A DNA stretch of 64,000 bases from Candidatus Chloroploca asiatica (GTDB lineage: Bacteria; Chloroflexota; Chloroflexia; Chloroflexales; Chloroflexaceae). The stretch is from NCBI RefSeq assembly GCF_002532075.1, contig NZ_LYXE01000063.1, positions 124,001-188,000 on the forward strand, written 5' to 3'. Shown here piece by piece: positions 43,562-51,742 of the stretch. Position 1 is the stretch's first letter. Each line of letters begins with the position of its first letter. The notes under the pieces are model-generated. The model did no database searches. It was not told the DNA's origin and saw nothing but the letters and a program-made list of their open reading frames with translations. Position numbers and translations under genes: made by a program.

Positions 43562-44424
43562 GACGCAAGCCCCCGGCCAGTAATGCGAATGAAGATATCT
43601 TCAAGGGTCGCCTCGGCGCTATGCAAGGTGACGACCTGTTCACCCTGGAGCAAGGCAGCGACCTCGGCGGGGGTATCAGCGCGATCGAGCATAACCTCAC
43701 GGCGCTGCAGAGTGCCATCGGGGGCGAGCACTTCGACGTACACCATACGCTCGCCATACTGCTGCTTGAGCGTATGCGGCGTATCGAGGGCGACGATGGT
43801 ACCGCGATCAAGAAAGGCAACCCGATCACAGAGCAGATCGGCCTCGTGCATATCATGGGTCGTCAAAAAAATCGTCGCCCCGCGGGCCTGTTCCTCACGG
43901 ATCACATGACGAATCGCCTGCGCCGACGTCGGATCAAGGCCCTCGGTTGGTTCGTCGAGAAAGAGCACATCGGGTTGATTGACGAGGGCACGTGCAACCA
44001 TCAGACGCTGCTTCATCCCTTTGGAATAGCCTTCAACCTTATCTTTGCCGCGGCCATCGAGGCCAACCCGACGCAACAGTGCATCGGCATCAAAACCGCG
44101 CACCCCGAAGAGACGGGCAAAGAGATGCAGATTTTCGACACCACTCATCGTCTCGTAGAGATTCGTCAACTCGAAACAGACCCCGATCCGCGCTTGTACC
44201 TGTTTGGGATGACGGGCAACGTCAATGCCCAGGATCTTAATCTGGCCGGCCTGCGGACGCAACTGGCCAGTGAGCATCTTCACCGTTGTCGATTTGCCAG
44301 CACCATTGGGGCCAAGGAACCCAAAGATCTCGCCGGAAGCAACCTGGAAACTGATCTGGTCAACAGCAAGCAACGAGCCATAACGATAGACCAACTGCTC
44401 GGCAATAATTGAAGGAATAGGCAT
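43558..44424 (-). CDS. ABC transporter ATP-binding protein (drug-exporter type)
   Basis: 288 aa: Walker A FLGPNGAGKSTTVKML, signature YSKGMKQRLMVARAL, Walker B VLFLDEPTEGLDP and switch His in FLTTHDMHEADL. Pattern and C-terminal tail are of the DrrA/CcmA type. ATG 44424 follows a GAGG site and matches the family's N-terminus (IIAEQLVYRYGSLLAVD); a longer frame to 44496 runs through a simple GATGAAA repeat and is rejected. Heads the exporter operon, with a promoter about 120 bases upstream. Confidence 0.93.
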   Translation of the reverse strand: MPIPSIIAEQLVYRYGSLLAVDQISFQVASGEIFGFLGPNGAGKSTTVKMLTGQLRPQAGQIKILGIDVARHPKQVQARIGVCFELTNLYETMSGVENLHLFARLFGVRGFDADALLRRVGLDGRGKDKVEGYSKGMKQRLMVARALVNQPDVLFLDEPTEGLDPTSAQAIRHVIREEQARGATIFLTTHDMHEADLLCDRVAFLDRGTIVALDTPHTLKQQYGERMVYVEVLAPDGTLQRREVMLDRADTPAEVAALLQGEQVVTLHSAEATLEDIFIRITGRGLAS

Positions 44425-44520
44425 CAGAAGCCTCGTAGGGAAAGATGAAAGATGAAAGATGAAAAGGGAAGGGAGAGCGTAGGGTGAGAACATCAAGGAT
44501 GCAATGTGTGTCGGTGTGCG

Positions 44521-44574
44521 GTTCAGTCACTGTGAACCTTATCTAAATTACCTTGATTGTACGTTGGGTGTCAA
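44521..44574 (-). promoter_or_regulatory. Promoter and operator-like repeat for the ABC-2 exporter
   Basis: Minus strand TTGACA (44574-44569), 18 bp, TAATTT (44550-44545). Downstream of the -10 is GTTCA-N7-TGAAC (44521-44537), an inverted repeat placed where a repressor could block elongation. Suggests inducible control of the exporter; the regulator is not adjacent. Confidence 0.5.
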
Positions 44575-44712
44575 TAGGTCTATGGTCGTAGGACCAACCT
44601 ACTGATCACCCCATGCGCGCCCTGAGCGTGGGTGCAAACACCTCGGCGCGGTGAAGCGAGGCCTGCCCGCGGGATTGAGCAGATGCATTGCGGCAAGACC
44701 ATTCGGGTTGTG

Positions 44713-44787
44713 TGACGCAACGGCGCAAAGGCGCGGAGGTTTGATGATTGTACATGCGCAGCTTTGCGCCTCTGCGGCTTTGCGTCA
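44713..44787. repeat. Dispersed palindromic repeat, copy 2
   Basis: A 75-bp copy of the element at 25046-25123, with ends TGACGCAA / TTGCGTCA and GGCGCAAAGGCGC-type inner repeats. The core AGGTTTGATGAT...CATGCGCAGC matches copy 1. It lies in the intergenic 44575-44814, which otherwise holds no gene. Confidence 0.75.
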
Positions 44788-44814
44788 ACTGAGCAAGGCA
44801 AGGTGGCAAAGAAT

Positions 44815-46680
44815 TTAATGGCGTATGAGGGGCAAGTAGACCCGCGACAGCGGCGCAAGCGGTGTGGTGGTCGGTGTGATCGTGGGCATACGTGTTACGG
44901 TGGCCGTGCCGGTCGGTGTGGCTGTTAGCGTGCCGGTGGGCGTCGCCGTACCCGTCGCCGTACCGGTGGGCGTTGACGTCGCGGTGCCCGTTGCCGTACC
45001 CGTCGCCGTACCGGTGGGCGTTGACGTCGCGGTGCCCGTTGCCGTGCCAGTGGGCGTCGGCGTGACGGTGCGCGTCGGCGTCGCCGTGGTGGTGCCGGTG
45101 GGCGTCGGCGTGGCGGTGCGCGTCGCCGTGGCGGTGCGTGTTGGTGAAGCGGTTGGCGGGGCAGGGGTAGCCGTAGCCGTTGGGTTGTTGGCGCTCAGTG
45201 CAGTCAGGGCCGCATCAAGTTGCATGCGCGGCTTGATAATGGTAGGAAAACCGGAGCGTTGCGCAGCGATTGGTTTGCCGGTGATTTGCAGGGTGTTCAA
45301 GAGCAAGGTAACGCTTGCGGTAGGAGCAGCCTGCTTCAAGACGGCCCAGGCCCCGGCGACATGAGGTGCCGCCATTGAGGTGCCCGAATACCAGGCATAG
45401 GTAGTAGCTGGGACGGACGAGAGGGTAAAATGACCTGGAGCAAGTAAACTCAGAAACGAGGCACTATTCGAGAAACTTGCCACCTGATCAACGGGCAGGC
45501 CCGAGGAACTGGTCGTCGTTGCACCAACGCTGATTGCCGTCGAGATACAGGCCGGAAACGAGATTGCGTCACTATAGCTTGTATTGCCTGAAGCAACGAC
45601 GGTCGCAATGCCAACACTGCGCAACGAGTCGATAATTTGCTTCATCGGATCATTATCACACGTCGTCGTATAGCGACCACCGCCGAGACTCATATTCACA
45701 GCAGCCAGCGCATAGGTATCGCGTAGGCCATAGACATGCTCAAGTGCCGCCATAAGATCGCTTGACCAAGCCGTCACACAATATGAAGAGCCACACGCAA
45801 CGCGGGAAAAGACCTGCACCGCAATCAGACCAGCCTCAGGGGCAACCCCGGCGACCGTCTGGGGCACGCCACCGATCGAGAGAGTGATCGGCTTGCCGGC
45901 CACAATGCCAGCCACGTGCGTCCCGTGCGCACATCCCGTAATTGAGGCATCACATGCCTGACCTGAACCAGGTTGCGTTGAGGAACTGACCCCACCGGGA
46001 CAGAGGCTTGTTGTACTCGAAGTATTGGAAGAGAAACAGGCTTCGGCGACCGTCTGACCGGCAAGAAAGGGATGCGTTGTCTGGACACCCGTATCGAGCA
46101 CGGCGACCACGTACCCATCACCAGTAAAGCCTTGCGCCCAGGCCGTCGTTGCACCGATCAGTGCGGTACTCTCGTGGAGGTTAGCTTGCAACATCAGATC
46201 AGACTGAAGGCGCACCACCTCGGGGGAGGCAGCGAGTACCTGGAGCGCGGCAGCATCAACGTCGAGGGCCATAGCCGGGGTCAGAGTATAGCGATGGCGA
46301 ATGGTGGCAACGTGCCCAGCAAGCCGAGACTGGACGGCATCCTGCGCCTGTTCAATGCGGCCGCGCTGGTCAGCGACGTCAGTCGCAGTCGTCAACGAGC
46401 CTTCGGGAACCGTGGGAACACCAAGCGTCACGATAACCTGTACACTGCCATCTGCCTGGGCGACTCTGCTCAATTCAGCGAGACGCTTGACAAAGTCAGG
46501 ATCGCGCTGCGAGGCAACATGGGCGGCATGTGAACCAGACTGCTCAGCAAAACGGGCCTGGGCAGCATCACCAGTGGGAAACTGAACAAGCGTGAGCAGC
46601 AGCAATACAAAGAGAACCAGCGCATGCACAGCATAGCGGCGACGGCGCGGCAACGGTACTAACGATGAAAAACATGGCAT
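44815..46680 (-). CDS. Secreted subtilisin-like serine protease (S8) with Thr-rich tail
   Basis: 621-aa exported protease. A signal peptide with basic start covers residues about 1-38, then an I9-type propeptide (about 70-165), and an S8 catalytic domain with Asp in [14 protein letters not shown] (about 197), His in [14 protein letters not shown] (about 254) and Ser in [13 protein letters not shown] (about 431), with the oxyanion Asn near [13 protein letters not shown]. Residues about 515-610 are tandem [10 protein letters not shown]-type repeats forming a surface linker, ending VYLPLIRH. Four extra Cys ([19 protein letters not shown]) suggest disulfides. Likely cell-surface anchored. Confidence 0.92.
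   Translation of the reverse strand: MPCFSSLVPLPRRRRYAVHALVLFVLLLLTLVQFPTGDAAQARFAEQSGSHAAHVASQRDPDFVKRLAELSRVAQADGSVQVIVTLGVPTVPEGSLTTATDVADQRGRIEQAQDAVQSRLAGHVATIRHRYTLTPAMALDVDAAALQVLAASPEVVRLQSDLMLQANLHESTALIGATTAWAQGFTGDGYVVAVLDTGVQTTHPFLAGQTVAEACFSSNTSSTTSLCPGGVSSSTQPGSGQACDASITGCAHGTHVAGIVAGKPITLSIGGVPQTVAGVAPEAGLIAVQVFSRVACGSSYCVTAWSSDLMAALEHVYGLRDTYALAAVNMSLGGGRYTTTCDNDPMKQIIDSLRSVGIATVVASGNTSYSDAISFPACISTAISVGATTTSSSGLPVDQVASFSNSASFLSLLAPGHFTLSSVPATTYAWYSGTSMAAPHVAGAWAVLKQAAPTASVTLLLNTLQITGKPIAAQRSGFPTIIKPRMQLDAALTALSANNPTATATPAPPTASPTRTATATRTATPTPTGTTTATPTRTVTPTPTGTATGTATSTPTGTATGTATGTATSTPTGTATGTATPTGTLTATPTGTATVTRMPTITPTTTPLAPLSRVYLPLIRH
44870..45180 (-). repeat. Tandem repeats encoding the [11 protein letters not shown] linker
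   Basis: Imperfect 18- and 24-base repeats (built on ACCGGCACGGC/GTCGGCGTG) code for about 95 residues of Thr/Pro/Gly/Ala at the protease C-terminus. Low complexity and recent expansion are evident. Such Thr-rich linkers are common on Chloroflexota surface proteins and are likely O-glycosylated, by inference. Confidence 0.8.
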
Positions 46681-46758
46681 CAGATCCCCCAGGTACGCGG
46701 CACAAAGATCCGCTTATGGCATCAAGCCCCCCAGGTACGCGGCACAAAGATCCGCTTA
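46674..46758. repeat. 42-bp tandem duplication at the dgt 3' end
   Basis: Two copies (46674-46715 and 46716-46757/8) of a 42-bp unit, differing at only three or four bases. In the dgt frame each encodes the C-terminal [10 protein letters not shown] followed by A or I and a TGA stop, so the duplication keeps the frame and includes the stop codon. The left copy also overlaps the first codons of the protease gene (46680). Confidence 0.85.
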
Positions 46759-47789
46759 AAGATTTCGAGGGCATAGCGATCAGTCATGCCCGCGATATAA
46801 TCCACGACGGCCCGTTCGATCGGTTCATCGCGTTCCCGGTTAATGCGTAGCAAATCAGGGGGAAGTTGTTCAGGATATTTGACAAAGTAGGCATAGAGCG
46901 TCTCGATCACAAAGCGAACCTTCTCATCATCAGCCTTCGCCTTCCGGTTCAAATAGACCTCGCGATACATAAACTCGCGCAGTCGGTTGGTGGCCTCGAG
47001 AATAGGAGCGCTCATCGCAATCAAGGGAGGATCGGGGGGCGTTCCTTCACCGGTGGCCCACCAGTTATGGGTAATCAGGTCACCAACCATCGTATTGAGG
47101 CGTTCACCGTGAGTATGACCGAGCCGATCGAGCAGATCGGCGGGCAAATCCTCTTTATGCAAAACACCAGCACGAAGAGCATCATCAATATCGTGATTGA
47201 TATAGGCGACGCTATCACAGATCTTAATGATCTGCCCCTCCAGGGTATGGGCGGTACCCCAGGCTGTCATCATGATATCACGGCGCGCTTTAGAGTGGAG
47301 ATAAATACCCTCGCGAACGTCATAAGTGAGATTGAGACCACGGCCATCGCGTTCGAGCACCTCGATGATCCGACGCGACTGTTCATTATGGCGGAAGTGG
47401 TCAGGGAAGATGCGGGTGAGGGCCGTCTCACCGGCGTGACCAAACGGAGCATGGCCGAGATCGTGGCCCAAACCAATCGCCTCGGTCAGATCCTCATTGA
47501 GATGCAAGGCCCGCGCCACCGTCCGCGAGACCTGCGTCACCTCGAGGGTATGAGTCAGGCGGGTACGATAGTGATCGCCAAGGGGCGCAATAAAAACCTG
47601 GGTTTTATGCTTCAAACGGCGAAATGGCTTCGAGTGCAAAATACGATCGCGATCACGTTGAAACGCCGGACGGATGGGACAGGGAGGTTCAGGATGTTCA
47701 CGCACCGCATCGGCGCTAAAAGCCGCCAGAGGCGAAAGCGTCCGGCGTTCAAGTTCTTCTTGATACTCACGTACATGTGCAGAGACCAT
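46722..47789 (-). CDS. dgt: Deoxyguanosinetriphosphate triphosphohydrolase-like protein
   Basis: HD-domain dNTP triphosphohydrolase, 355 aa, that hydrolyses dNTPs to nucleoside and triphosphate. FQRDRDRILHSKPFRRLKHK, the metal His in HTLEVTQVSRTVARALHL, the HD pair in AIGLGHDLGHAPFGHAGE, and EGIYLHSK are as in the dGTPase family type 2. ATG 47789. The C-terminus is part of a 42-bp tandem duplication, but the family length is kept. It ends 42 bases before the protease start on the same strand. Confidence 0.93.
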   Translation of the reverse strand: MVSAHVREYQEELERRTLSPLAAFSADAVREHPEPPCPIRPAFQRDRDRILHSKPFRRLKHKTQVFIAPLGDHYRTRLTHTLEVTQVSRTVARALHLNEDLTEAIGLGHDLGHAPFGHAGETALTRIFPDHFRHNEQSRRIIEVLERDGRGLNLTYDVREGIYLHSKARRDIMMTAWGTAHTLEGQIIKICDSVAYINHDIDDALRAGVLHKEDLPADLLDRLGHTHGERLNTMVGDLITHNWWATGEGTPPDPPLIAMSAPILEATNRLREFMYREVYLNRKAKADDEKVRFVIETLYAYFVKYPEQLPPDLLRINRERDEPIERAVVDYIAGMTDRYALEIFKRIFVPRTWGA

Positions 47790-47934
47790 ACGCCTTCCAT
47801 TCTGGTGGCACGCGATGCCAGTTACGCTAGCACCTCGTGCCAGCAGACCAGGCCTTGCGATAAGGGCAGTTTTTCGTGCAGTCCTTCCGTTATTATTTTA
47901 CCTCACTACGCAAACGAATCTTTTCTCAATAATG

Positions 47935-47956
47935 ATCATTCCAGTGCTAGAATGAT
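47935..47956. promoter_or_regulatory. Operator-like inverted repeat upstream of dgt
   Basis: ATCATTC (47935-47941) and GAATGAT (47950-47956) with an 8-bp spacer, overlapping the 10-bp palindrome AATGATCATT (47931-47940). It lies about 145 bases before the dgt ATG. A transcription factor site is plausible; no clear promoter hexamers were found with it. Confidence 0.35.
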
Positions 47957-48012
47957 GGTGCAGGCGGAGCAACCGCCACATCTGATACCTCTCTCTCACA
48001 TCCTCTATGGTC

Positions 48013-48049
48013 AAAGCGGCCTGTGCTGTCCCCCAGCACAGGCCGCTTT
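48013..48049. terminator. Intrinsic terminator
   Basis: AAAGCGGCCTGTGCTG (48013-48028) pairs over 16 bp with 48034-48049 around TCCCC. It lies 28 bases after the stop of the minus-strand gene at 48077 and would end that transcript before dgt. Confidence 0.85.
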
Positions 48050-48076
48050 CGTTATCACCAGAGCGCATTCGACGGA

Positions 48077-48589
48077 TCATGTTTCGACCACAACGGTATG
48101 CAGGCCCACAATCTGGCCTGTTGATGAGATCCCCAGCAGAAAGACATCGGCCTGATAGCCGCCGATGCGACAGGCAACCGGATTGGCAAGACGCTGCCGA
48201 AAGACCTCGCGCAGCGTCGCAAAGCGGGCCGCCTGAGCACGTTGCTCTGGCGACATCCAAGGCTCGGCACGAGCAGGGGCCGCCAGGAAGGCATCGGCGT
48301 CAAGCATGCGCATTGGAGCACCATCGGCAAGGGTGTGGCAAACCTGCGAGGGGGTCAGACCGGAGTATGCAGGGGGCACAAAAGGATCGAGGGGTGCATC
48401 AATTTCACTGGGATAGAGCAAGCCTTCGGCGGCCTGGGCAAGCGCAGCAAGATCAGGATGCGGATAGGGACGGCGGATCAACGGGAGAAAGACCTGGCTG
48501 GGGGCAGAACTCGGACGAGCACCGACTGGTGGATGTGCGAAAGCGAGCGTACAGGTCAACACAACAACCATCCATACAAGAACACGCAT
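48077..48589 (-). CDS. Exported protein with LPLIR motif
   Basis: 170 aa. Signal peptide MRVLVWMVVVLTCTLAFAHP then a short Ser/Pro linker (SSAPSQ) and VFLPLIRRPYPHPD. The remaining part is helical with a possible Cys pair (SQVCHTLADG, NPVACRIGGYQ) and ends in a beta-like tail (VFLLGISSTGQIVGLHTVVV). ATG 48589 has GAGAGG six bases upstream; the longer frame (to 48628) lacks one. LPLIR also occurs at the C-terminus of the neighbouring protease. No enzyme motif recognised. Confidence 0.65.
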   Translation of the reverse strand: MRVLVWMVVVLTCTLAFAHPPVGARPSSAPSQVFLPLIRRPYPHPDLAALAQAAEGLLYPSEIDAPLDPFVPPAYSGLTPSQVCHTLADGAPMRMLDADAFLAAPARAEPWMSPEQRAQAARFATLREVFRQRLANPVACRIGGYQADVFLLGISSTGQIVGLHTVVVET

Positions 48590-48713
48590 AACAACCTCTC
48601 TGTGGTGTAGGACTAATACGTGCCACATAAGCCCCTCGCCGCCACATCAACCCTCCCGTCAAAGGGTTTCTCCCCACGTACACCCACGGAACAGCCTGGA
48701 CACCGGCGACCAT

Positions 48714-48784
48714 CCGCTGGATGCCCGCGTGCGCGGGCATGACATGGGTGCGCCCCGCCCTGTCGTTCCCACGCACGCGGGAAC
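48714..48784. repeat. REP-like palindromic repeats
   Basis: ATGCCCGCGTGCGCGGGCAT (48721-48740) is a 9-bp perfect palindrome, and GTTCCC...GGGAAC (48765-48784) is a second related one in inverted order. The 28-bp block starting at 48714 recurs exactly at 54294-54321. Such GGATGCCCGC-type palindromes are a widespread class of dispersed bacterial repeat. Confidence 0.75.
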
Positions 48785-48993
48785 CCAGGTTTGGGCCAGC
48801 CTGCGCCAACCACGGCGTGGCACACACTACTGCGGTGGGAGGCTTCATCAGGCACCCTTGCATAGGACAAGTGAAACCCATTGAGCCAACCCTCACCTGC
48901 GAGGGAGGCATCCGGCTCCTCAACCCAGCGGGGGGAGAGGCTTACGCCTAATAGACCGTTGAGAGGCGGCAAAGGATACGCTTGATTATGCGC

Positions 48994-49022
48994 TTGTGAT
49001 GAGATTCTTTCTGTGGTATGCT
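48994..49022 (+). promoter_or_regulatory. Candidate promoter for the phosphatase-like gene
   Basis: TTGTGA (48994-48999), 17 bp, TATGCT (49017-49022), about 105 bases before ATG 49127. Hexamers match consensus at 4 and 5 of 6 positions. Confidence 0.4.
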
Positions 49023-49126
49023 GGCGTTTCCAAACATCCGGACCGAGGGTCGCCACTGTTGCGGCTGACACCAGAGTATCCTTGTCATCGATGTAGTTGC
49101 TGTTTGAGACAACCCCGATCATCTCT

Positions 49127-50164
49127 ATGCAGATTCCAATCGATCATCCTGAAGCGTTATTAGCGTTGCTGCGCGTACTGCACGAGCAGATTCGTGATGC
49201 AGTGGTGACAGCCTGCGAACAGTCGGCAGTCGAAGAACTGGCTGGCGTGGCCGAAGATGGGCAGGCCGGCGATACGATCTATGCAATCGACCGGGTAAGT
49301 GAGGCGCTGCTCGTGGATTTTTTTGGTGAGCATGTGGCCCCACGCTGGCCGCTGGTGTTGTTCGCTGAGGGATTGCCGCCCGATGGTATCACGCTGCCGG
49401 TGGGGATGCCACCTGACAAAGCCGTGATCCGTGTGCTCGTTGATCCGATTGACGGCACCCGCGGCTTGATGTATCAGAAACGCCCGGCCTGGATACTGAC
49501 CGGCGTGGCCCCCAATCATGGCCCGGCAACCCGCCTGCGTGACATTGTGCTGGCGGTGCAGACCGAGATTCCTCTGGTCAAGCAGCATCTCTGCGATACG
49601 CTCTGGGCGGTGGCTGGCGGGCCGCTGCACGCGGAACGACTCAATCGACTGAGTGGTGAACGGTGGCCGATCACACTGCGTCCATCACGAGCGACCACGA
49701 TTGCCCACGGCTTTGCCATGATCAGCCGCTTCTTTCCGGGGGCACGGGAAGAACTCGCGGCGATTGATGAAGCGATGGTACGGGCGGTACTCGGCCCACC
49801 CCAGGCGGGCAAGGCCCACTGTTTTGAGGATCAGTATATCTGCTCGGGAGGCCAACTCTACGAGTTGATCGCTGGGCACGACCGGTTTGTCGCTGACCTA
49901 CGCCCGCTGCTTGACCAATATATGGCAGCCCGCGGCGAAGCCCTGGGAATCTGTTGTCATCCGTATGATCTCTGTACGGCACTGCTGGCCGAACAAGCCG
50001 GGGTGCTCCTCACGGATGAGTATGGCAACCCATTCGATGCTCCTTTCACACTTGATGCTGACGTGGGCTGGATTGGCTATGCGAATGCAGCCATTCGGAG
50101 CCAGATCGAGCCTGTGCTCCTGGCTGAGTTACGCAGGCGGTTGAAATCAGGGAGTGCCAACTGA
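49127..50164 (+). CDS. Inositol monophosphatase-family phosphatase
   Basis: 345 aa, cytoplasmic, of the Li-sensitive phosphatase fold (inositol, bisphosphate nucleotidase or fructose-1,6-bisphosphatase type). The metal motif [12 protein letters not shown] (about 105-116) is intact, preceded by the acidic [11 protein letters not shown] that would supply the first Glu, and followed near the C-terminus by [20 protein letters not shown], the D-x-A-A-like closing motif. An unusual insertion spans about residues 150-250. ATG 49127; the longer frame adds ten residues without support. It is paired with the GHMP-kinase homologue downstream, both on the plus strand. Substrate unknown, probably a sugar phosphate. 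Confidence 0.85.
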   Translation: MQIPIDHPEALLALLRVLHEQIRDAVVTACEQSAVEELAGVAEDGQAGDTIYAIDRVSEALLVDFFGEHVAPRWPLVLFAEGLPPDGITLPVGMPPDKAVIRVLVDPIDGTRGLMYQKRPAWILTGVAPNHGPATRLRDIVLAVQTEIPLVKQHLCDTLWAVAGGPLHAERLNRLSGERWPITLRPSRATTIAHGFAMISRFFPGAREELAAIDEAMVRAVLGPPQAGKAHCFEDQYICSGGQLYELIAGHDRFVADLRPLLDQYMAARGEALGICCHPYDLCTALLAEQAGVLLTDEYGNPFDAPFTLDADVGWIGYANAAIRSQIEPVLLAELRRRLKSGSAN

Positions 50165-50176
50165 AGTCGGCACTCC
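50151..50176 (+). other. Hairpin overlapping the phosphatase stop
   Basis: GGAGTGCC (50151-50158) pairs with GGCACTCC (50169-50176). The stem starts inside the last codons and covers the TGA stop. Weak terminator or stability element. Confidence 0.5.
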
Positions 50177-50220
50177 GGTACACCCAATTCAAGCTTTAAT
50201 AACCTTCAGCCCTTCATGTT

Positions 50221-50259
50221 CTGCGGAACGATGCCAACTTCGTTGGCATCGTTCCGCAG
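50221..50259 (+). other. Perfect 18-bp hairpin before the GHMP homologue
   Basis: Arms 50221-50238 and 50242-50259 pair perfectly around TTC. It is immediately followed by AGGAG, the ribosome-binding site of the next gene. It can terminate upstream transcripts or, if transcribed, hold the ribosome-binding site close to a stable stem. Confidence 0.75.
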
Positions 50260-50271
50260 AGGAGTCCCTAC

Positions 50272-51699
50272 GTGCCACATGAGTTTGAGCGTTTTCTGCA
50301 GGTTGTCCGGGCGGAACGAGATTTTTTTGGGCATACCGAGGGTTCTATCTACGCGAGTCGTGGGCCAGGTTGGGTTGATCTGGTTGGCGGCGCGGCTTTT
50401 GATGGCGGCACACTTGCGCTAGGCTGGCCACTTGGAACCGGGACATTTGTGGCTGTGCAACCACAGAGCGAACCCGTGATCGAGATACGTATCCTGCCTG
50501 ACCCACACGCAACTGGGGAGGTTCACCCTCGCTCGGGACAACGCCAAAGAGACAAGAATCGCACTCCTCTTGCCGACGTTGCGTCATACAGGGTGCAGTG
50601 TCATCAATTAGCGACCCTCGATGGTACACCATCCAGCTATGGCGAGGGGAGAAAGGTGCTGAGCGAATTCCCGGCGATGGTGCAGATCGTCGGTGGGATC
50701 TGGCTCGCCCTGATGCGTGAAGAGTTTGTGCGTTTTCCAGGCGGGGTGAGGGTGCTGGTGCAGCCGAACAGCGGCCCTGGCGCAACAATGGGCCTTGGGG
50801 CGGCCATAGCGCAGGCACTTGTCGCGGCGTTTCAGGTACAGCTGGCCCCGCGTGAACTGGGTCTGCTGGTTCAGACGGCACTGCATCGGAGCAGTGGCAC
50901 GAATCCGGGCGTGCTTGGGCCACTCGTCAGTGTCTGTAGCCACGCTGGGTCACTGCTGCTCGTGCATCAACAACCAGCCTGGCTCTGGGGCGAATTGCAT
51001 CTCCCGCCGGGCACCGCACTGTGGGCGGTGGCGATCGGAGATGGACCGCCGATAGAACCCCAGCATCAATTGCAGGTGGCAACGGCGATGGCCTACCATC
51101 TCGTCGCTGAGGTGACCGCGACAGCGCCAAACGACGCAAACAGCTACTGGCGCGGGTATCTGAGCAACCTTGGAACAGCCCGCTATGAAGCACGGGTGCG
51201 TGCCACGTTGCCGGTGAGCCTGAGTGGGGCCGCGTTTCTGGAACGCGCAGACGTACCTGCCGGCATATCTATTGATCCTGCGGTATCCTATCCGGTGCGA
51301 GCAGCCGCAGCCCTCGCCGTTGAAGAACATCTACGCGCACGCATGATCGCGGCGCTATTACGGGCGGCGGCAAGCAAAGCTCAGCGCGACGAAGATCTGC
51401 ATCTAGTCGGCGAATTACTGGCGCGCTCACACGGCGGCCAGCGTGCCGCAGGCTTGGGCGATCCGCGGGCCGACCGGCTCGTCGAAGTCATTGCCCTCGA
51501 CGGGGGCAGCCTCGGTCTCTATGGGGCACGGGCAACCGCAGCGGCGTCGGGGGCAAGCCTGGTCGTGCTGGGCCATAACGATGCCGAAGCTGCGCTACAA
51601 ACCCTCGTTGACAAGGTTGTCCAGGAGTCGGGATTGCATATGCGAATAACTGGCGGCACATCATCGGGAGCGCACGCATCCGGGGTACGCGAGGTGTGA
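50272..51699 (+). CDS. GHMP-kinase homologue (L-arabinokinase/galactokinase-like) with degraded active site
   Basis: 475 aa, GTG 50272 with GAGGAG seven bases upstream. It aligns along its length with L-arabinokinase-type GHMP enzymes: RGPGWVDLVGGAAFDGG (about 29-45), SHGGQRAAGLGDPRADRLVE, SLGLYGARATAAASGASLVV (about 413) and a C-terminal TGGTSSGAHASG. Yet key residues differ from the family pattern as I know it: the Mg-binding Ser of the GLSSSA loop is GLGAAIA, the catalytic Asp of GVMDQ is missing (GVLGP, about 213), and the Gly-rich ITGGGSGG loop is ATAAASGA. This suggests a pseudokinase. The frame is intact, so it is maintained. Possible binding or regulatory partner of the phosphatase next door. 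Confidence 0.75.
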   Translation: MPHEFERFLQVVRAERDFFGHTEGSIYASRGPGWVDLVGGAAFDGGTLALGWPLGTGTFVAVQPQSEPVIEIRILPDPHATGEVHPRSGQRQRDKNRTPLADVASYRVQCHQLATLDGTPSSYGEGRKVLSEFPAMVQIVGGIWLALMREEFVRFPGGVRVLVQPNSGPGATMGLGAAIAQALVAAFQVQLAPRELGLLVQTALHRSSGTNPGVLGPLVSVCSHAGSLLLVHQQPAWLWGELHLPPGTALWAVAIGDGPPIEPQHQLQVATAMAYHLVAEVTATAPNDANSYWRGYLSNLGTARYEARVRATLPVSLSGAAFLERADVPAGISIDPAVSYPVRAAAALAVEEHLRARMIAALLRAAASKAQRDEDLHLVGELLARSHGGQRAAGLGDPRADRLVEVIALDGGSLGLYGARATAAASGASLVVLGHNDAEAALQTLVDKVVQESGLHMRITGGTSSGAHASGVREV

Positions 51700-51742
51700 T
51701 AGCCTGCAACATCTGCAACGAAATTTCGTGTGAGGTAAAGAG

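Larger units (their letters stand above)
48590..49126. other. Intergenic region with palindromic repeats
   Basis: 540 bases with no convincing gene on either strand. It holds the REP-like palindromes at 48714-48784, a GC-rich middle, and a promoter at 48994-49022 for the next gene. Confidence 0.6.

Noticed and set aside
46866-48155. 429-codon plus-strand frame opposite dgt
   Set aside because: Antisense shadow of a clear HD-domain dNTPase; composition is not protein-like and it runs through the dgt promoter region and a terminator.
48714-48784. CRISPR array suspicion from repeated palindromes
   Set aside because: Only two non-identical palindromes here and one distant copy; no regular spacers or cas genes.
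50221-50259. Riboswitch before the GHMP homologue
   Set aside because: A simple perfect hairpin without multi-stem structure or known aptamer bases; more like a terminator or stability stem.
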